The notes beneath the pieces are model-generated. The model had not been told where the DNA came from, ran no database searches, and saw nothing but the letters and a program-made list of their open reading frames with translations. DNA of 64,000 nucleotides from Eremomyces bilateralis CBS 781.70 (taxonomy: Eukaryota; Ascomycota; Dothideomycetes; Eremomycetales; Eremomycetaceae), in contig NW_022985084.1 of assembly GCF_010015585.1 (NCBI RefSeq), positions 299,345 to 363,344 of the forward strand, in the 5' to 3' direction. Both the position numbers and the translations under genes were made by a program. This document shows positions 1 to 11,162 of this stretch, piece after piece. Positions within the stretch are counted from its first letter, which is position 1; every line of letters begins with the position of its first letter.

Positions 1-66
1 AGAGGCGAGGTCATTTGGACAACTGACCGAAGAAGACTTTGAGAAAGCGATTGTGTTCTGGTCGAG
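1..66 (+). CDS. Possible 3' part of an exon of an upstream gene (partial)
   Basis: The frame starting at base 2 is open and reads acidic, protein-like sequence ending in FEKAIVFWSR, then meets a donor-like GTAACA at base 67. This may be the end of an exon of a gene that begins left of the window. A downstream acceptor could be the CTAACCTTTCAG near 347-358, but what follows stops after a few codons, so the model is not secure. No family is recognised. Confidence 0.25.
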
Positions 67-889
67 GTAACAAATGTGGATTGTTTTGGCGAGTCCATTC
101 CTTCTCCTGCAACCATGGCTGTACGGCAATTCTTTGATCAGGCTATTCTTCGTCTCCGATAGCGAATTGAGATGCTCCGAACTCGGGAAATGTAGCCTCG
201 CTGCATGAACGACAGTATGGTAGTCTTCAATGGAGGCGCGGCATGCTGTAGGCAGACCTGGCACAGCATGGCTTCGTTCCAGCTATTCCGTATCTACCTA
301 ACGCCCAACAGGCGTTCTAACATGCTCTGGACCGAATCGCGATTGGCAAACTAACCTTTCAGCTCCGACTCGCTTTGGTTTTGTTGATGCAAGGCTGAAA
401 TTGTTCACCAATCCATCTTGACATGAAGCATCCACGGCCAGTGCCTAATCAGCAATCAATTGAGGTGGAAGAATAGTTGGATCTTCACCTTTAATGTCCT
501 CTTCCAGCCTACAAAAACAGGGACTCGTAATTATCGACTTTCCTAATTAACGAATGTAAGACATACTTAGCTCGAAAGGTAAAGTGAGGCGAAAAGAAAC
601 CGAAGGAGGCGATTGAGGATCGTCGACGCCTTGCGGATATTGTTCCAGACCAGCCACCTCATCGTCCACCCGGGGGGACTCAAATGTTCAAAACTTCTAG
701 GCCCCATTGACAACAAGCTATTTATTTATCAACACTCAGTAAAATTCAATACCTTACCTACAGCCTTGGATTAAGCTCTCCTTTGTTGCTTTCTAAACCT
801 TCGTAAGCTTTAACATCCGGCAGAAACCTAGTTGTGCAATTGACCTGCTGCTGTCTGGCGTTGTATTCGAGCCTCACGACCCCGCGACA
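67..889. other. Intergenic, no gene seen
   Basis: No reading frame of coding quality was found apart from the possible terminal exon of the partial gene to the left. The last 200 bases are presumably the promoter and 5' UTR of the enzyme that starts at 890. Confidence 0.4.
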
Positions 890-2020
890 ATGCCCGGTCC
901 TACCACCGTGACCGCTGAACTCGACTTCCTCAAGAAAGATATCAAGCATTCGACGGAGAAGCCCTATAAGCTGCAATACGACCCTGGTCCCGATCTTCCC
1001 CGCTGGAACTGCGAGAACGTCTCTCAATCGGACATACCGGTCCATGACATTCGGGGACACGAGAATGAGTATACACTGGAGAAGAATGGGTTTGTGGTTC
1101 TGAAACTCGAGAGCCGGTTGGTACCCGAGGACTTCTATGATGAGAAGAAGGTGAAAGAGGTGTACTATGAGGAGGTTAAGGAGGTGCTGAAGAGAGAACG
1201 GGGAGCGAAGAGGGTGGAGATATTGGAGCATGGAGTATACCCGCCCAGACCCTTTTCCGTTCCCATGAGTCTATATTGCGCTACAAGTCTTAGCCCTTGC
1301 AACTGTTCTATCTATTGTCAAAGTCATGGGATGTCCTTTCGGATTATTGTTGACTAATTATGGTAGATTCGAAAGAGGCATGAGGAGTTTCCGATTTCAA
1401 CCGGCGGAGATTACCAATATCTTCAACCAACTTCAGTGATTCATATTGGCATGTTGGCTATCTAGCATACAGAGTGTCACGGTTTGCTAACTTAGATAGA
1501 CTTCACTCCTGAAGCAGCCCTAGAATCCAGTGCGAATATCCTCAAGGTCCCTTCGTCCGAGTACGAACGCGTTCAATGCATGAAGTATGCCATAAAGCGT
1601 TACTGATGGAGCTCGCGCTTACCGCTTCCTTAGCATCTGGAAACCTCTCCGCGGCCCACTGACGGACTGGCCACTCACCGTCTGCGATGTGCAAACGCTC
1701 GACGTCGAGCGAGACTGCGTGGCTACCGATGTGGTGACACGGGATGGATTCACGGAGAACTATCAGATCTACTACAATCCCGAACATCGATGGTACTATC
1801 TCAACAAGCAGATGCCCGATGAATTGATTGCGTTCCGCCAGACCGATACGGATGAGCGATATACTACGGGTAAGGACATTGAATTGATGGACTGAGAAGA
1901 ATCAGAGAGGGCTAACTGCGCTGTTCAGGGGTGCCGCATGCCGGGTTTAGAAACCCAATGGCTGTGAAGGGGGAAACTCCCCGTGAAAGCATCGAGATGC
2001 GAGTGTTTTTATACTTCTAA
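890..2020 (+). CDS. GA4 desaturase / AsaB-CmcJ family oxidoreductase-like protein
   Basis: Five exons (890-1234, 1367-1448, 1500-1584, 1634-1869, 1929-2020) give 279 residues. Family marks seen: the N-terminal strand ending in the DFTPEA turn, the IWKPLRGP segment, WPLTVCD, YYNPEHRWYYLNKQMPDE, and the C-terminal VPHAGF...RESIEMR block. Fungal members include AsaB of the aspergillic acid cluster and relatives of bacterial CmcJ; they are treated as hydroxylases or desaturases, often of secondary metabolites, but many lie outside clusters. No cluster partner is seen here. Intron 2 (1449-1499) uses a GC donor (GCATGT) because no GT donor keeps the conserved HID-FTPE reading. The 3' exon is found only by removing the intron 1870-1928, which contains an in-frame stop. 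The substrate is unknown. Confidence 0.8.
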
Positions 2021-2587
2021 AGAAGATACTTTGGAGAGGGGTATCCAGTAAACCTCGAAGAGGCAGATGTCGACTAAGCACAGTTAATGAGGGAACACGG
2101 TTATATGTGTCAGCAAAGCGACCTAGGGACTGTATGTTATTGAGGACGAACCCGTCAGTGGAGTCGTCATTAAGGACGAGCCCGTCAGTGGAGTCATCAT
2201 CAAAGTTGCGATTTCTGTCATGTGAAAGGCGAACGGATCACAGCGAAATTTCACCGTTTCAGACAACCATGTGCATTGCGGGTATTACTTTGGAATTAAG
2301 CACTAAGTGAGGTTCTCTCTAGGTGCTAACCACCTTCGAGACAGAGGTAATAGGCAAGTTTCATGACTAACATGAGAATCGCTCGGTGAAGTTGATTGGT
2401 CATGCTGGTAATGATATATCGAATAACGCCCGCTGCATGAATTGATGTCATACGCCTAGTACTGAAGAAGAATCCCTTCCACTCGTTCCATCATGATAGT
2501 TCCTCATCCCCTATGCCAGTCCCAGAGTATCAGGAGTGACGCGTACCGGGAAGCTCAATACTCGGAAGAGTGATGATGACAAGTGAT
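2021..2587. other. Intergenic between two converging genes
   Basis: The stretch holds a short tandem duplication (listed separately) and no convincing gene. A 67-codon frame at 2107-2310 arises largely from the duplication and lacks coding character. Confidence 0.4.
2141..2200. repeat. Tandem duplication, two 30-bp units
   Basis: Bases 2141-2170 and 2171-2200 are two head-to-tail copies matching at 27 of 30 positions. The core CCCGTCAGTGGAGTC is identical in both. All three differences are A/G transitions. Confidence 0.75.
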
Positions 2588-2758
2588 CTACTGCTCCTTG
2601 TCCTCAGCAGGCGCAGGATGAGCACCAGCGGATCCCTCAAGCTTGATGGTCTCGCCTTTTTTGAAGCCGTGGGTCTCGCCAGCTTGAACCGGAGTGGTCG
2701 GAGGCCAGTGGACCTTCCACGGCTGAGACTTCTGAGCAGATTGAGTGGAGGCAGGCAT
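2588..2758 (-). CDS. Small hypothetical protein, 56 residues
   Basis: A single-exon frame on the minus strand begins MPASTQSAQKSQPWKVHWPP and ends in an Ala/Glu/Pro-rich tail closing DKEQ. The middle contains THGFKKGETIKLEG, a compact charged motif that looks like genuine small-protein sequence rather than noise. There is no signal peptide, membrane segment or cysteine. The composition (Gly, Lys, Glu, Thr; presumably soluble and partly disordered) resembles small stress or conidiation proteins of filamentous fungi, but I cannot place it in a family. The ATG at 2758 is the only one near the frame start. About 240 bp upstream (2759-3000) is pyrimidine-rich on the coding strand, as expected for a fungal 5' leader. 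Confidence 0.55.
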   Translation of the reverse strand: MPASTQSAQKSQPWKVHWPPTTPVQAGETHGFKKGETIKLEGSAGAHPAPAEDKEQ

Positions 2759-5700
2759 GGCGACTAATAGATTCGAGTTGATTTGATGGGCTGATGGACT
2801 GTATTAGTTTGATGGGCATTAATAAGGCGCTTGCGAGAAACTAACATTTGCCGGTGAGGGTTGGATAGCTAATGAGGGACTTGGATTGAGAGGTGGGACC
2901 GAGCGAGGTTCTGTTGCAGTAGAAACTGGAGATCAATTGACAGGTGAATGAATTCCGAAAGACGACGACGAAAGACGGAAAACGACGGATTAGTTGAAGG
3001 ATAAGTAAATGTCGAAGAAGAAGGTATTCTTGTATCCTGCACCGACCGATCATGTGCTACTGGGCGCTGGTGGCGACAAGTATAGAGTCCAAACCGAAGG
3101 ACCCAATCCCCCTTCCAATATTGGCGACATCGGACTTGAACTTCCACAAGCTCAATGTCAACGACTCAACTCAACTCCGTCCGAACAGCGAATTGACGAA
3201 CAACGCAGTGAACTAGTTATCGGTCGGGACATGTCATGAGGATAAAATCTCTCAATCTAGGCTGGTTTGAAACGGCGCCATGCAAGCTGATATGTACCTA
3301 CCTTGCATGACCTTTGACATATTGCCACGTCCTAGACATATCTTCTGTTGTACCGCACTGAATCGGGTCGGTCTTCATTATCGTTAGTCAATTATTCCCC
3401 TTTGTCAGTCTTCCAAAATCCATCCATGGCCAGTGGATAAGCATGTGAGTCTCTCTTGGTGCGGGGTACAAATACGTCGGTCGACAACCCAATTTGTCCG
3501 GGTATGTCTTATCGCAATAGATTTGCAAGATGACTCCAGACTCTTGTCGACTCGGCAATCGGAGTCCAAGAGTCAAGATGCCTGTGCCAACTCGGCCAAT
3601 CCGCCCCTCATGACAAGCAGCAGCGTCGTATCGTGGACAATCGATATCCGTTGCTCCGCCTGGATTCGCTTCTGCGCCCCTCGAAGAGCGGTGTGTACCA
3701 TATCCTACCGGAGAGCAACCATATCACCAGGTCGGAAGCTGTCCGGTTGGCCGGCACCGAAGTCTGCGATAACAGCATTCGATAGACGGAGGGTCATGTC
3801 TACGAATATCAGGTCGTGGAATCTGAGTTTCGGAGAATTGGTTGAGAGGTGGAAACTGCACTGAAGAGATATCTTAAGGGTTTTGTTCCTCTCCACTTGT
3901 TTCGATGGCCCCAGGGCCCCATGGGAAGGTTCCCCGAATGGTCGAGCCTGGGGTTCGGCAACCAAGCGCAGCCTTTCAACTTTTGGCATAGCCGCAATCT
4001 TTGAAAGAAAGAAACCCGCTGCCCCGTCTTGAAGACCCTTGAAACCTCGCTCGCTTTAGAGTTTGGAATACCTACTGTGCCGCAACTAGGCCCATATCGC
4101 ATGAGCATATTCCACCATGTTCATCTTTCAAGATGGCGATCCTGGTCTCGGTGGTGGGGGAGCCGGTTGTTCTAGAGGCTTCGTCTTACCCTACCATACC
4201 CGCCGAGCTGCTTAGTCCAATATCAGGGTTGACGGTATATTTTAGAAAGGTAAGGTAACAATCAACTGTTGAAGCCCTGGGCGTATACTTTAAGGCTATC
4301 AATTCCTTCAACTCCTGATGCTGCAGCTGTATCCTCATTTTATGTCCATCCCGCCCTCGAGGGCTATGCCGTGGCGTTGTCACACGCGTCATATTTCAGA
4401 TCAAGTCTTCCGCCATGTACCCATCGTCGATCCAACAATCTCGCCGCAATCCCATATTAACGATCACCAAGGATGTTCACTCTATCCGGATACTACGCAT
4501 ATTCCGAAGTCTCCTGCAGTATCCTGGCCGTTGGATACAGAGACCTTGATGGTCCAATGCTGCCATTCTGGCCATGATATGAATATTAACTGCAATACGT
4601 GCATTCTATCGGGTAGGTTGCAGCCTCAAATTTAACACAATAAACGAGGTCATCCTAAATAGGATGCAATTGTTGGTAAGTACTGTATAACAACAATTTC
4701 CCAACCTTGAACTTCCGGTCAGAACACTAACCAGACTTCTGATCAGGTGCAGACGTGCAGCAATGATGCCTGGTGGGCTGCTTTCCTTCTGTCACTCGGA
4801 ACCAAGCAACTGGTAACACGACAGCCCGGGGGGGAGAGGTGGGCTTCGCAGCCCATTCTACACGGATATCCTAGCCTTCGAGTCCAAGTAGGTTCGAAAG
4901 TGTCTCCGAGTTCTGATTTTACTGAAGGCGATAGTGTGATATTTGACATACCGCGGAGAGGGAGGCGAGAAGGCTGGGCGATGCCTATTCGCTATCGAAC
5001 ACGCTCTACTCGCTCGCGATACCATCTACGTCACAGCGATGGGGTCATTCTAGACTTGCACTGCGAGACAGGCAGCGCTTAAGGTACCAAATATATCTCT
5101 AATAACAATGGTGTTGACTACCACTTACTCCGATGCCAGGCGTCAACTCTCAGTCAAAACTCAGAACAGTGCCGAGGGACTAAATAGAGACTGGCTCGGT
5201 GGCTCCCGCTCGGGCGACCCACCCAATGACGATCTCTCGTGAACACTTGGTCCTTGTCCAAGTTCCATGCGGGCTGAATGGGGCCTCCTAGCCATCAGCG
5301 AACAAGCATTTATCCAGATGAACTGATTCGAAAAGATCAAAGATCCAAGGTCAATTTAACTGAGGCTTCCAAGCGCTGAGCCAGGGTCGGATTGGATGGT
5401 GGGTCCGAGCTGAAGTAGCCGCCAATGAGAGGCGAAACGCCCTGCGCGATTCCCGATGATCTGGGGCTCTTCGGCGGCTACACAGCCTATTGTATGCGCT
5501 ACACAGCCGACAAGACGGTCTATCCAACAGCCTACGAGACACCCTAGCAGTCAACACGACAGCCAACTCTGGCTGCACGCCAACCCCCGGGGGCTCTCTT
5601 CAGCCCACCCCTCCAGCCTCAAACCTCTCCCCAACCCACTCTCCTCCTGCCATTGGCTCCCCACACATTGACTTCAGCCATCCCGTTGCCAGCTTTGATC

Positions 5701-6197
5701 CCAATCCCCGTCCAGCTTCATCCACCACCTCCATCCATCTCCCTGGGACACAACATTCCAATCGTGCTCCTCCAAACCCCAACATTTTGCCTCCCGGAAT
5801 ATTTGCGGTGCCCACAAAGTCGTACAACACTACAACCCCATGAAAGCTGTGTGCACAATGTCGAGCCTCGCAAGCTGGGAAGAGAGAACTCCCTGGCTAC
5901 TCCAGATTTCCAACATCCCAACACCCTCCACCATGGCCGTCATGCCTGTTGGGCATGTGCAGCCGTTGCTCGTCCCGAAAGGTAAGGGTTTATACTAGGT
6001 GGGCGCCTGCTGTTACACAGTTTCTTCTAAAATTCCCGCCTGCATACCCCTCTGAGTCTGAGATTACTTATGTTTAGATTGCATCGCCTTTCAGTCTGAT
6101 CTCCTTCCCTCACTTCTCTACGCCTGTCGTTAATGCTGTGCCCGGTCTTCTGGAAACGTTGCTGCCGCGGAGTGGGATATCAATAGCACCATCGAGG
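2759..6197. other. Long gene-poor interval
   Basis: About 3.4 kb without a gene I can support. Frames of 60-145 codons occur on both strands (for example 3433-3864 on +, 3809-4108 on -, 4747-5082 on +), but none shows a recognisable domain or a convincing exon chain. Near 4650-4715 there are two small inverted repeats (CATCCTAAATAGGATG, and CAATTGTTG with CAACAATT). The right end is presumably the promoter of the gene at 6198. A lineage-specific gene or a non-coding transcript cannot be excluded. Confidence 0.35.
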
Positions 6198-7325
6198 ATG
6201 GAGCATCACGAACTTGAGGCGGGGCGTCTCTATCACGCTCGCTCCAACTCGGTGAATAGCTCGCGGGCACCGCTCACGAAACATGGCCTCCCACGAGAAC
6301 CCGCTCAGAAAGGACAGACTTGCCATAATTGCGGGACATGCATTGCTTCGGCCATGCCAGATCCTTCGCAAGTTGCCAGGACTTCGACCCCACCCGTCCT
6401 GACGAGGCCTTCAGGAAAGAAGACATCTTTCGGTACTGTCCAGACCGGTGATGGAGACACACAGGCTCTTCGCCCCGTTCGTCTCTCGCCTCGCCCCCTC
6501 GAGTCATCCCCAGAGTCCCCCATCTCATCAAGCTTCTCGGATCAATTGTCCTCCAGCTCTGGAAGAACCTCCAGTCCGTCCAGTCCCGACGATGGACGAA
6601 GTATGAGGTCCTATCAGAGCTCCCTCCCCGTCCCAAGCTCCGGAACCGCCTCCCCTAATGCCTCCACCAAACCCCCTCTTCCACTCTCCAGCTCGACCTT
6701 AGAGACCACTCAGCCTAGCATCGCCGAGAAACTTTCCCGCCATGACAGTGCCACAGGCCGTATCTCCAGAACCGCCGCACTATCATCGCACCCCACGACA
6801 ACCGCCGTCTCGCCTCCAACTATCGCTGCCCGGCGTGCATCTCGTAAATATCGAACCTCCATCACCTCCACCCACTCGATCACCGACACCATCATCTCCG
6901 AGAGCCCACAAGTATCCACCTTCCATGACCTTGTCGTCCTCCCCCTCCATGAACGCCGGGGACGCGCCACCACGCAGCTCAACATCGACTCTCAACCTCG
7001 CCCAACGGCCCGCAGCCTCTCTCCGCCTCGCCAACGCCGTGTCCAAGTCGAGCATCAGGCGAGCACGCCACTACGGGAGGAGTTCTCACCGCGTTTCCGG
7101 CCGGAAACGGAGACCGAGGATGGATCCGCGGCGCCGAACGCGGGAATGTTGTCGAGGCTTGGGAGCAAGCTCAAGCGGCATAACTTTTTGAATCGCAAGG
7201 GCACCGTGACTACAGAAGCCGAGAAGGAGAAGGAGGCGCCGGTGGCCGTCAAGAAGGGTTTAAGCAAGAGTGGGCATCAGGTTGTGGAGCAGAAGGCCGA
7301 GGTGGTGCATTGGACAGAAGCATAG
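6198..7325 (+). CDS. Ser/Pro-rich hypothetical protein
   Basis: A single open frame of 375 codons from the ATG at 6198. The same frame is open further upstream but contains no earlier ATG. The protein is very rich in Ser, Pro, Thr and Arg and is probably disordered. A short CHNCGTCIASAMP segment near residue 45 has two cysteine pairs that could bind metal. The C-terminus changes character: SRLGSKLKRHNFLNRKG is basic and helical-looking, followed by a Glu/Lys stretch ending in VVHWTEA. These features suit a cytoplasmic or nuclear scaffold or regulatory protein with many phosphosites. No function is assigned. A further 5' exon is possible. Confidence 0.55.
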   Translation: MEHHELEAGRLYHARSNSVNSSRAPLTKHGLPREPAQKGQTCHNCGTCIASAMPDPSQVARTSTPPVLTRPSGKKTSFGTVQTGDGDTQALRPVRLSPRPLESSPESPISSSFSDQLSSSSGRTSSPSSPDDGRSMRSYQSSLPVPSSGTASPNASTKPPLPLSSSTLETTQPSIAEKLSRHDSATGRISRTAALSSHPTTTAVSPPTIAARRASRKYRTSITSTHSITDTIISESPQVSTFHDLVVLPLHERRGRATTQLNIDSQPRPTARSLSPPRQRRVQVEHQASTPLREEFSPRFRPETETEDGSAAPNAGMLSRLGSKLKRHNFLNRKGTVTTEAEKEKEAPVAVKKGLSKSGHQVVEQKAEVVHWTEA

Positions 7326-8106
7326 ACCCAACACCGTGCTACAGTGCCAAGCAACCTGACTTCACTTCTCTTCAACTGGAATCGATTGAGACGGGCCTAT
7401 CCTGTTCAATCAATCCCTATGCGTCATCTTTCGATTCACGCGGTCTAGCTTTTCTGTTGTTCCTTTAGCGTCATGATGGATGGGGTATGTCTGGAGTTTT
7501 TGCGCGGAACAGCGCTTTTGGATTGGTTTATGGGACACGATTTCGAGTTTCCCCCGGTAAAAGCACGGAGGGCCTCTTTCCCAGCATATTACCTATCGTT
7601 GACAACCGAGACATGGTCTTTAGAGGCCAGTGAGGAGCTGCCGTGTCACGGTGGTGTTATGGTCGCTTCATGCTCCATAGATGCCAGAATAAAATGGTCC
7701 CTGGGGTGGAAGAAATTGATAGTCCGGAAGCACATCCCAAGGCTTCGAAACTCCCTCCCTTGTTAAACTATATTTCACCTCTTACGATATACAATTGTCG
7801 TGACATGTTCCTTTGGCTATATATGTCTAAATAACTGGAGTGCACGCCAAGCTCACAAGGCCATCAATTCCACTCATAAGTACTTGATGAGGGCTTATTC
7901 ACCCAACATCATTATCCTATCAGCCTATGAAGGTATTTGTAGGAAGTTGCACATGCGGTAAAGTGGTATTGTATGTACATATATAATGGACTGCCATCCA
8001 TTTCGCCTGGGTATCTTTAAACACCGAGGCACCCCTAGACGCCGATAATCGGCATACCTTTCGCCAAACCTCATCGTTTCGAAATCAGATCAAGTCATAA
8101 CATCCT
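7326..8106. other. Convergent intergenic region
   Basis: This region lies between the 3' ends of the Ser/Pro-rich gene (+) and xlnR (-). Open frames at 7473-7766 and 7643-7834 look non-coding. I take it as two 3' UTRs plus spacer. Confidence 0.4.
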
Positions 8107-11100
8107 TCAAACAGCAAGGCCTCCTCCCCCCTTAACCCACCGATAATGCGAGAGAACCTCTCGCCGCTTCGCCTGATGCTCACCCTTGTTTTCCTCGCTT
8201 AGGCGCCCACGCACCTGGGCCAGAGCGGATCGCATGACTTTCCGAAAACTTCGCTGCCAGGGTATGGTGGTTAGCTGCTGATTCACTGGAAGGACATCCA
8301 TGCATGGGAGGAAAAAAGCGCCGGCTTACCTGATATTCCGTATTCAGAGTCACCACGCACGCCTCATGCGCCCTGACAATAGTTTCGCACGCCTTCACCA
8401 CACTCTCACTTGCCTCACCCTGCAGCTTATCCGCGATGAGCAGTAGTAGGAAGCTCCCCTGCAGTAGATAAATCCCGAAGAAAAACGGCATGAAGCTCAG
8501 ATCCGGATCGTATTCTAGCACGTCGTTCAGGGCCTCGGCAGCGGATACCGCATGGCCCGTGGCGGCGAGGAAGGTCGGGGAGGAGATGAAAAGGTCGTTG
8601 TCGTCGAGCATGTCGATGGGGTCCCATTTGCCGCTGAGCAGCACGTGCATGGTATGGATCAGGTAGGTGGAATAAGCGATGATGATCTTGGTGCGGAGGG
8701 AAGTTTCATTGTAGCGGGTGGCCGATGAGCTGACGGAATTGGCCGAGGGGGTGCCGGCATCGTGGGCAAGCGGTACGGATTGCGATGGTTGCCCGCTACC
8801 GTTGGTGGCGGTGGAATCAGTGGGAGCGGCCGCATCTTTGATCGAAGCAGCGCTGCGTGCTTCGAAGTCACGCAAGCTTTGTTCGAACACGGCTAGATGC
8901 TGGCTGATCTCCGCCGTCGAGTTGTCCCACCCTGCACCATTAAGGAAGGCTCCGAATCGAGGATGATTCCTAGCATGGACGAGGTCGACGATTTCGCCTA
9001 ATAACGTCATGAGGGGTGTGAAATACCCAAAGATACTCGGACCAGCAAGCTCGATCGACGGCCCGGGATGTCGGAAATAGCGAGACGACGGGTCGCTGCA
9101 GAAACCGGATGGAATGGAAAAGGTGTCACCAGCTTGCCAGATTTCTTCCTCGATTGGTTGCAGCAGCCCGTCGCATTCGGAGTCGTGGAAGAAGAGCGGC
9201 TTATTATAGCACAACGCCAGGTGTCGGTCCATGGTATACAACAGCCACCAGACACGCCGCCGTTCTTCACGCTCTTCCTCAGTAAATTGACGGATAGGAT
9301 TGCCGGTGATGGGGTTAATAGCCAAGGATTGAGTTGCCATGCCAGCTTCATCAACTGTGCCATTCAAGTAGCGATCGATTGAAGGGGCAATGTTGGAGGT
9401 TGGCACCTCTGTGCCCAGTCGGAGTTCTCGTGCCATGGACCACGCTGTATTCCAGAAACGTAGGCTGGCGGATTTATACTCCGTTGCCGAGATCACAGTT
9501 GCAATGTGCATGTACGTGATGACGTTGTCGAGATCAGCCGATGCTGTGGCCGCCGGATCCTCTGTCTCGAAGTTCAACCCAAACGCGCCAAATGATGCGC
9601 CGTTGGCAAATGGATTGTTCATAAATGTCACAGCCGGTTCGTTGGCCCCGCTGGCATCGTGCACCAGTGGCTTCAACAAGGAAATGGTCAGCTCCCAGAG
9701 CCTCGAGCAGATCTTGCTCCGCGCTGATGGTGATCGAAAAAATGGCGATTCGCACGTCTGCGCGCCGATCCAGAGCATACTAGCTAGCAGGGCGGGGGAG
9801 CACATCCTGGGATTCGACTGCCGCAGCAATGACTTTTTGCGGAAGACGAAGCCGACCACATACGGGGACTGTGGTTGCATGTACGCGGATGATGTGCTCT
9901 GGAAATACACATCCAGCAGCTCGCATGCCAAGTTCGTCGGTATCAAGTTGCCAAGATGAGGCAAGAGAGGCTGTAAAACCGGGTACCGTACTGGCTGCGG
10001 AGGCGTTATGCCTCGATTGGTCGTGTATAGCGCTGCGGAGGGCGATGGAACAAACCAACCTGGGGAGTTCATCGCCGGGGGAGATGGAAAGTAATTGGGC
10101 ATGGGTCGCATTGTGTCGGCTTCAAAGCCCATCGTTGTCACGGTCCCTCCTTGAGGGGCAGGACTTTCGCGGAAGCCAGCCGTGTTGTAAGCACCGCCCG
10201 AGTCCCCGGAGGCGGTGGAACGCGGTCCAGGGCCCCCGAAATTGGTTAGAAACTCGCTATTCGATGACATGCTGCGGAAGTTATCAAAGCTCGGGAGTGA
10301 GTTTGAGTTCGGGTTCGAGTTAACGCTTGTTCCGACACCGACACCACCATGATTCTGAATCTGATCAAGCCGGTTGATGTTATCCAGACCGGTGCCAGCA
10401 TTGAGGGCGGCTGGCTGAGGAGCCTCCTGGGTCGATTTCGCATAGTGCATGGATCGCTGAATTGATAAATCCGGAAGCTGGACATTACTCTGGCTAGCCT
10501 GCATGGAAAGCAGCACCTGCGCTGGTCCCGCATGGAGTTCTGGCAGCGACGGAGGCTGATGTGCCTGTTCTTCTTGTCTCTTGACATTTCCTCCCGCGCC
10601 TGAATCGCTAACTGACCTATTGTGGGCATTCCCCGTAGGCTGCTCTACGGCCACCTCTTTCCGAGATGCTTTGCCACGTTTTCGCTGAACGCGTATATAT
10701 TCGCATGTAAGGCCATACTCTGCACTGATTCAGATATGGAACACGCTGAAAATTTAGCATCGGAGCTCACGTACCACTGCAATGCGCGCAAGGGCTCCTT
10801 CCATCGCATTTGGTCCTCAATTGATTGCACTGGTCGCAAGCACGGCTGATCCTGCGCCGTACAGGCGTACTCGACACCATGATGTCGGATTGTTGACCCG
10901 GGGTGCGCGACGCAGAGCGACCAGAAAATAATTGGGTACTGAATTCGGGCACAAAATCCTCTTTTTTGGCGTGATCGATCCAGGTCAGAGTAGCTTCGGC
11001 CCTCTCCAAGCGGCTTCGCGCAAATTCTTCTCCTCGGACAACCGACTCGAAATCCGGGAGTTCCAGCTGTCCGGAAGGCGGTTGATCATTGCTCGACGAA

Positions 11101-11162
11101 TAGGTGATGGGGGAAAAATGAGAAACAGAAAGAAGAGGCGGGTGTAATGGATTCGAAAGCAT
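8107..11162 (-). CDS. xlnR: XlnR-type Zn2Cys6 activator of xylanolytic and cellulolytic genes
   Basis: Three exons on the minus strand (11162-10775, 10719-8330, 8253-8107). The binuclear zinc cluster reads [19 protein letters not shown] followed by AHC, and after the first intron continues with GLTCEY and a basic KRGKASRK linker. A fungal-specific transcription factor middle region follows ([22 protein letters not shown], the [11 protein letters not shown] motif). The C-terminus carries the family hallmark [20 protein letters not shown], then LNTEYQ / [17 protein letters not shown] across the last intron. XlnR is the nuclear activator of xylanase, cellulase and D-xylose genes in aspergilli. 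The ATG at 11162 gives 974 residues, near the usual family length; an in-frame ATG at 10880 just before the zinc cluster would give 880. The segment between zinc cluster and middle region differs strongly from the Aspergillus proteins I remember, so a paralogue is possible. Confidence 0.88.

Noticed and set aside
3705-3989. Minus-strand frame with VIADFGAG, resembling a kinase DFG motif
   Set aside because: No kinase subdomains (glycine loop, HRD, APE) are found around it in any frame.
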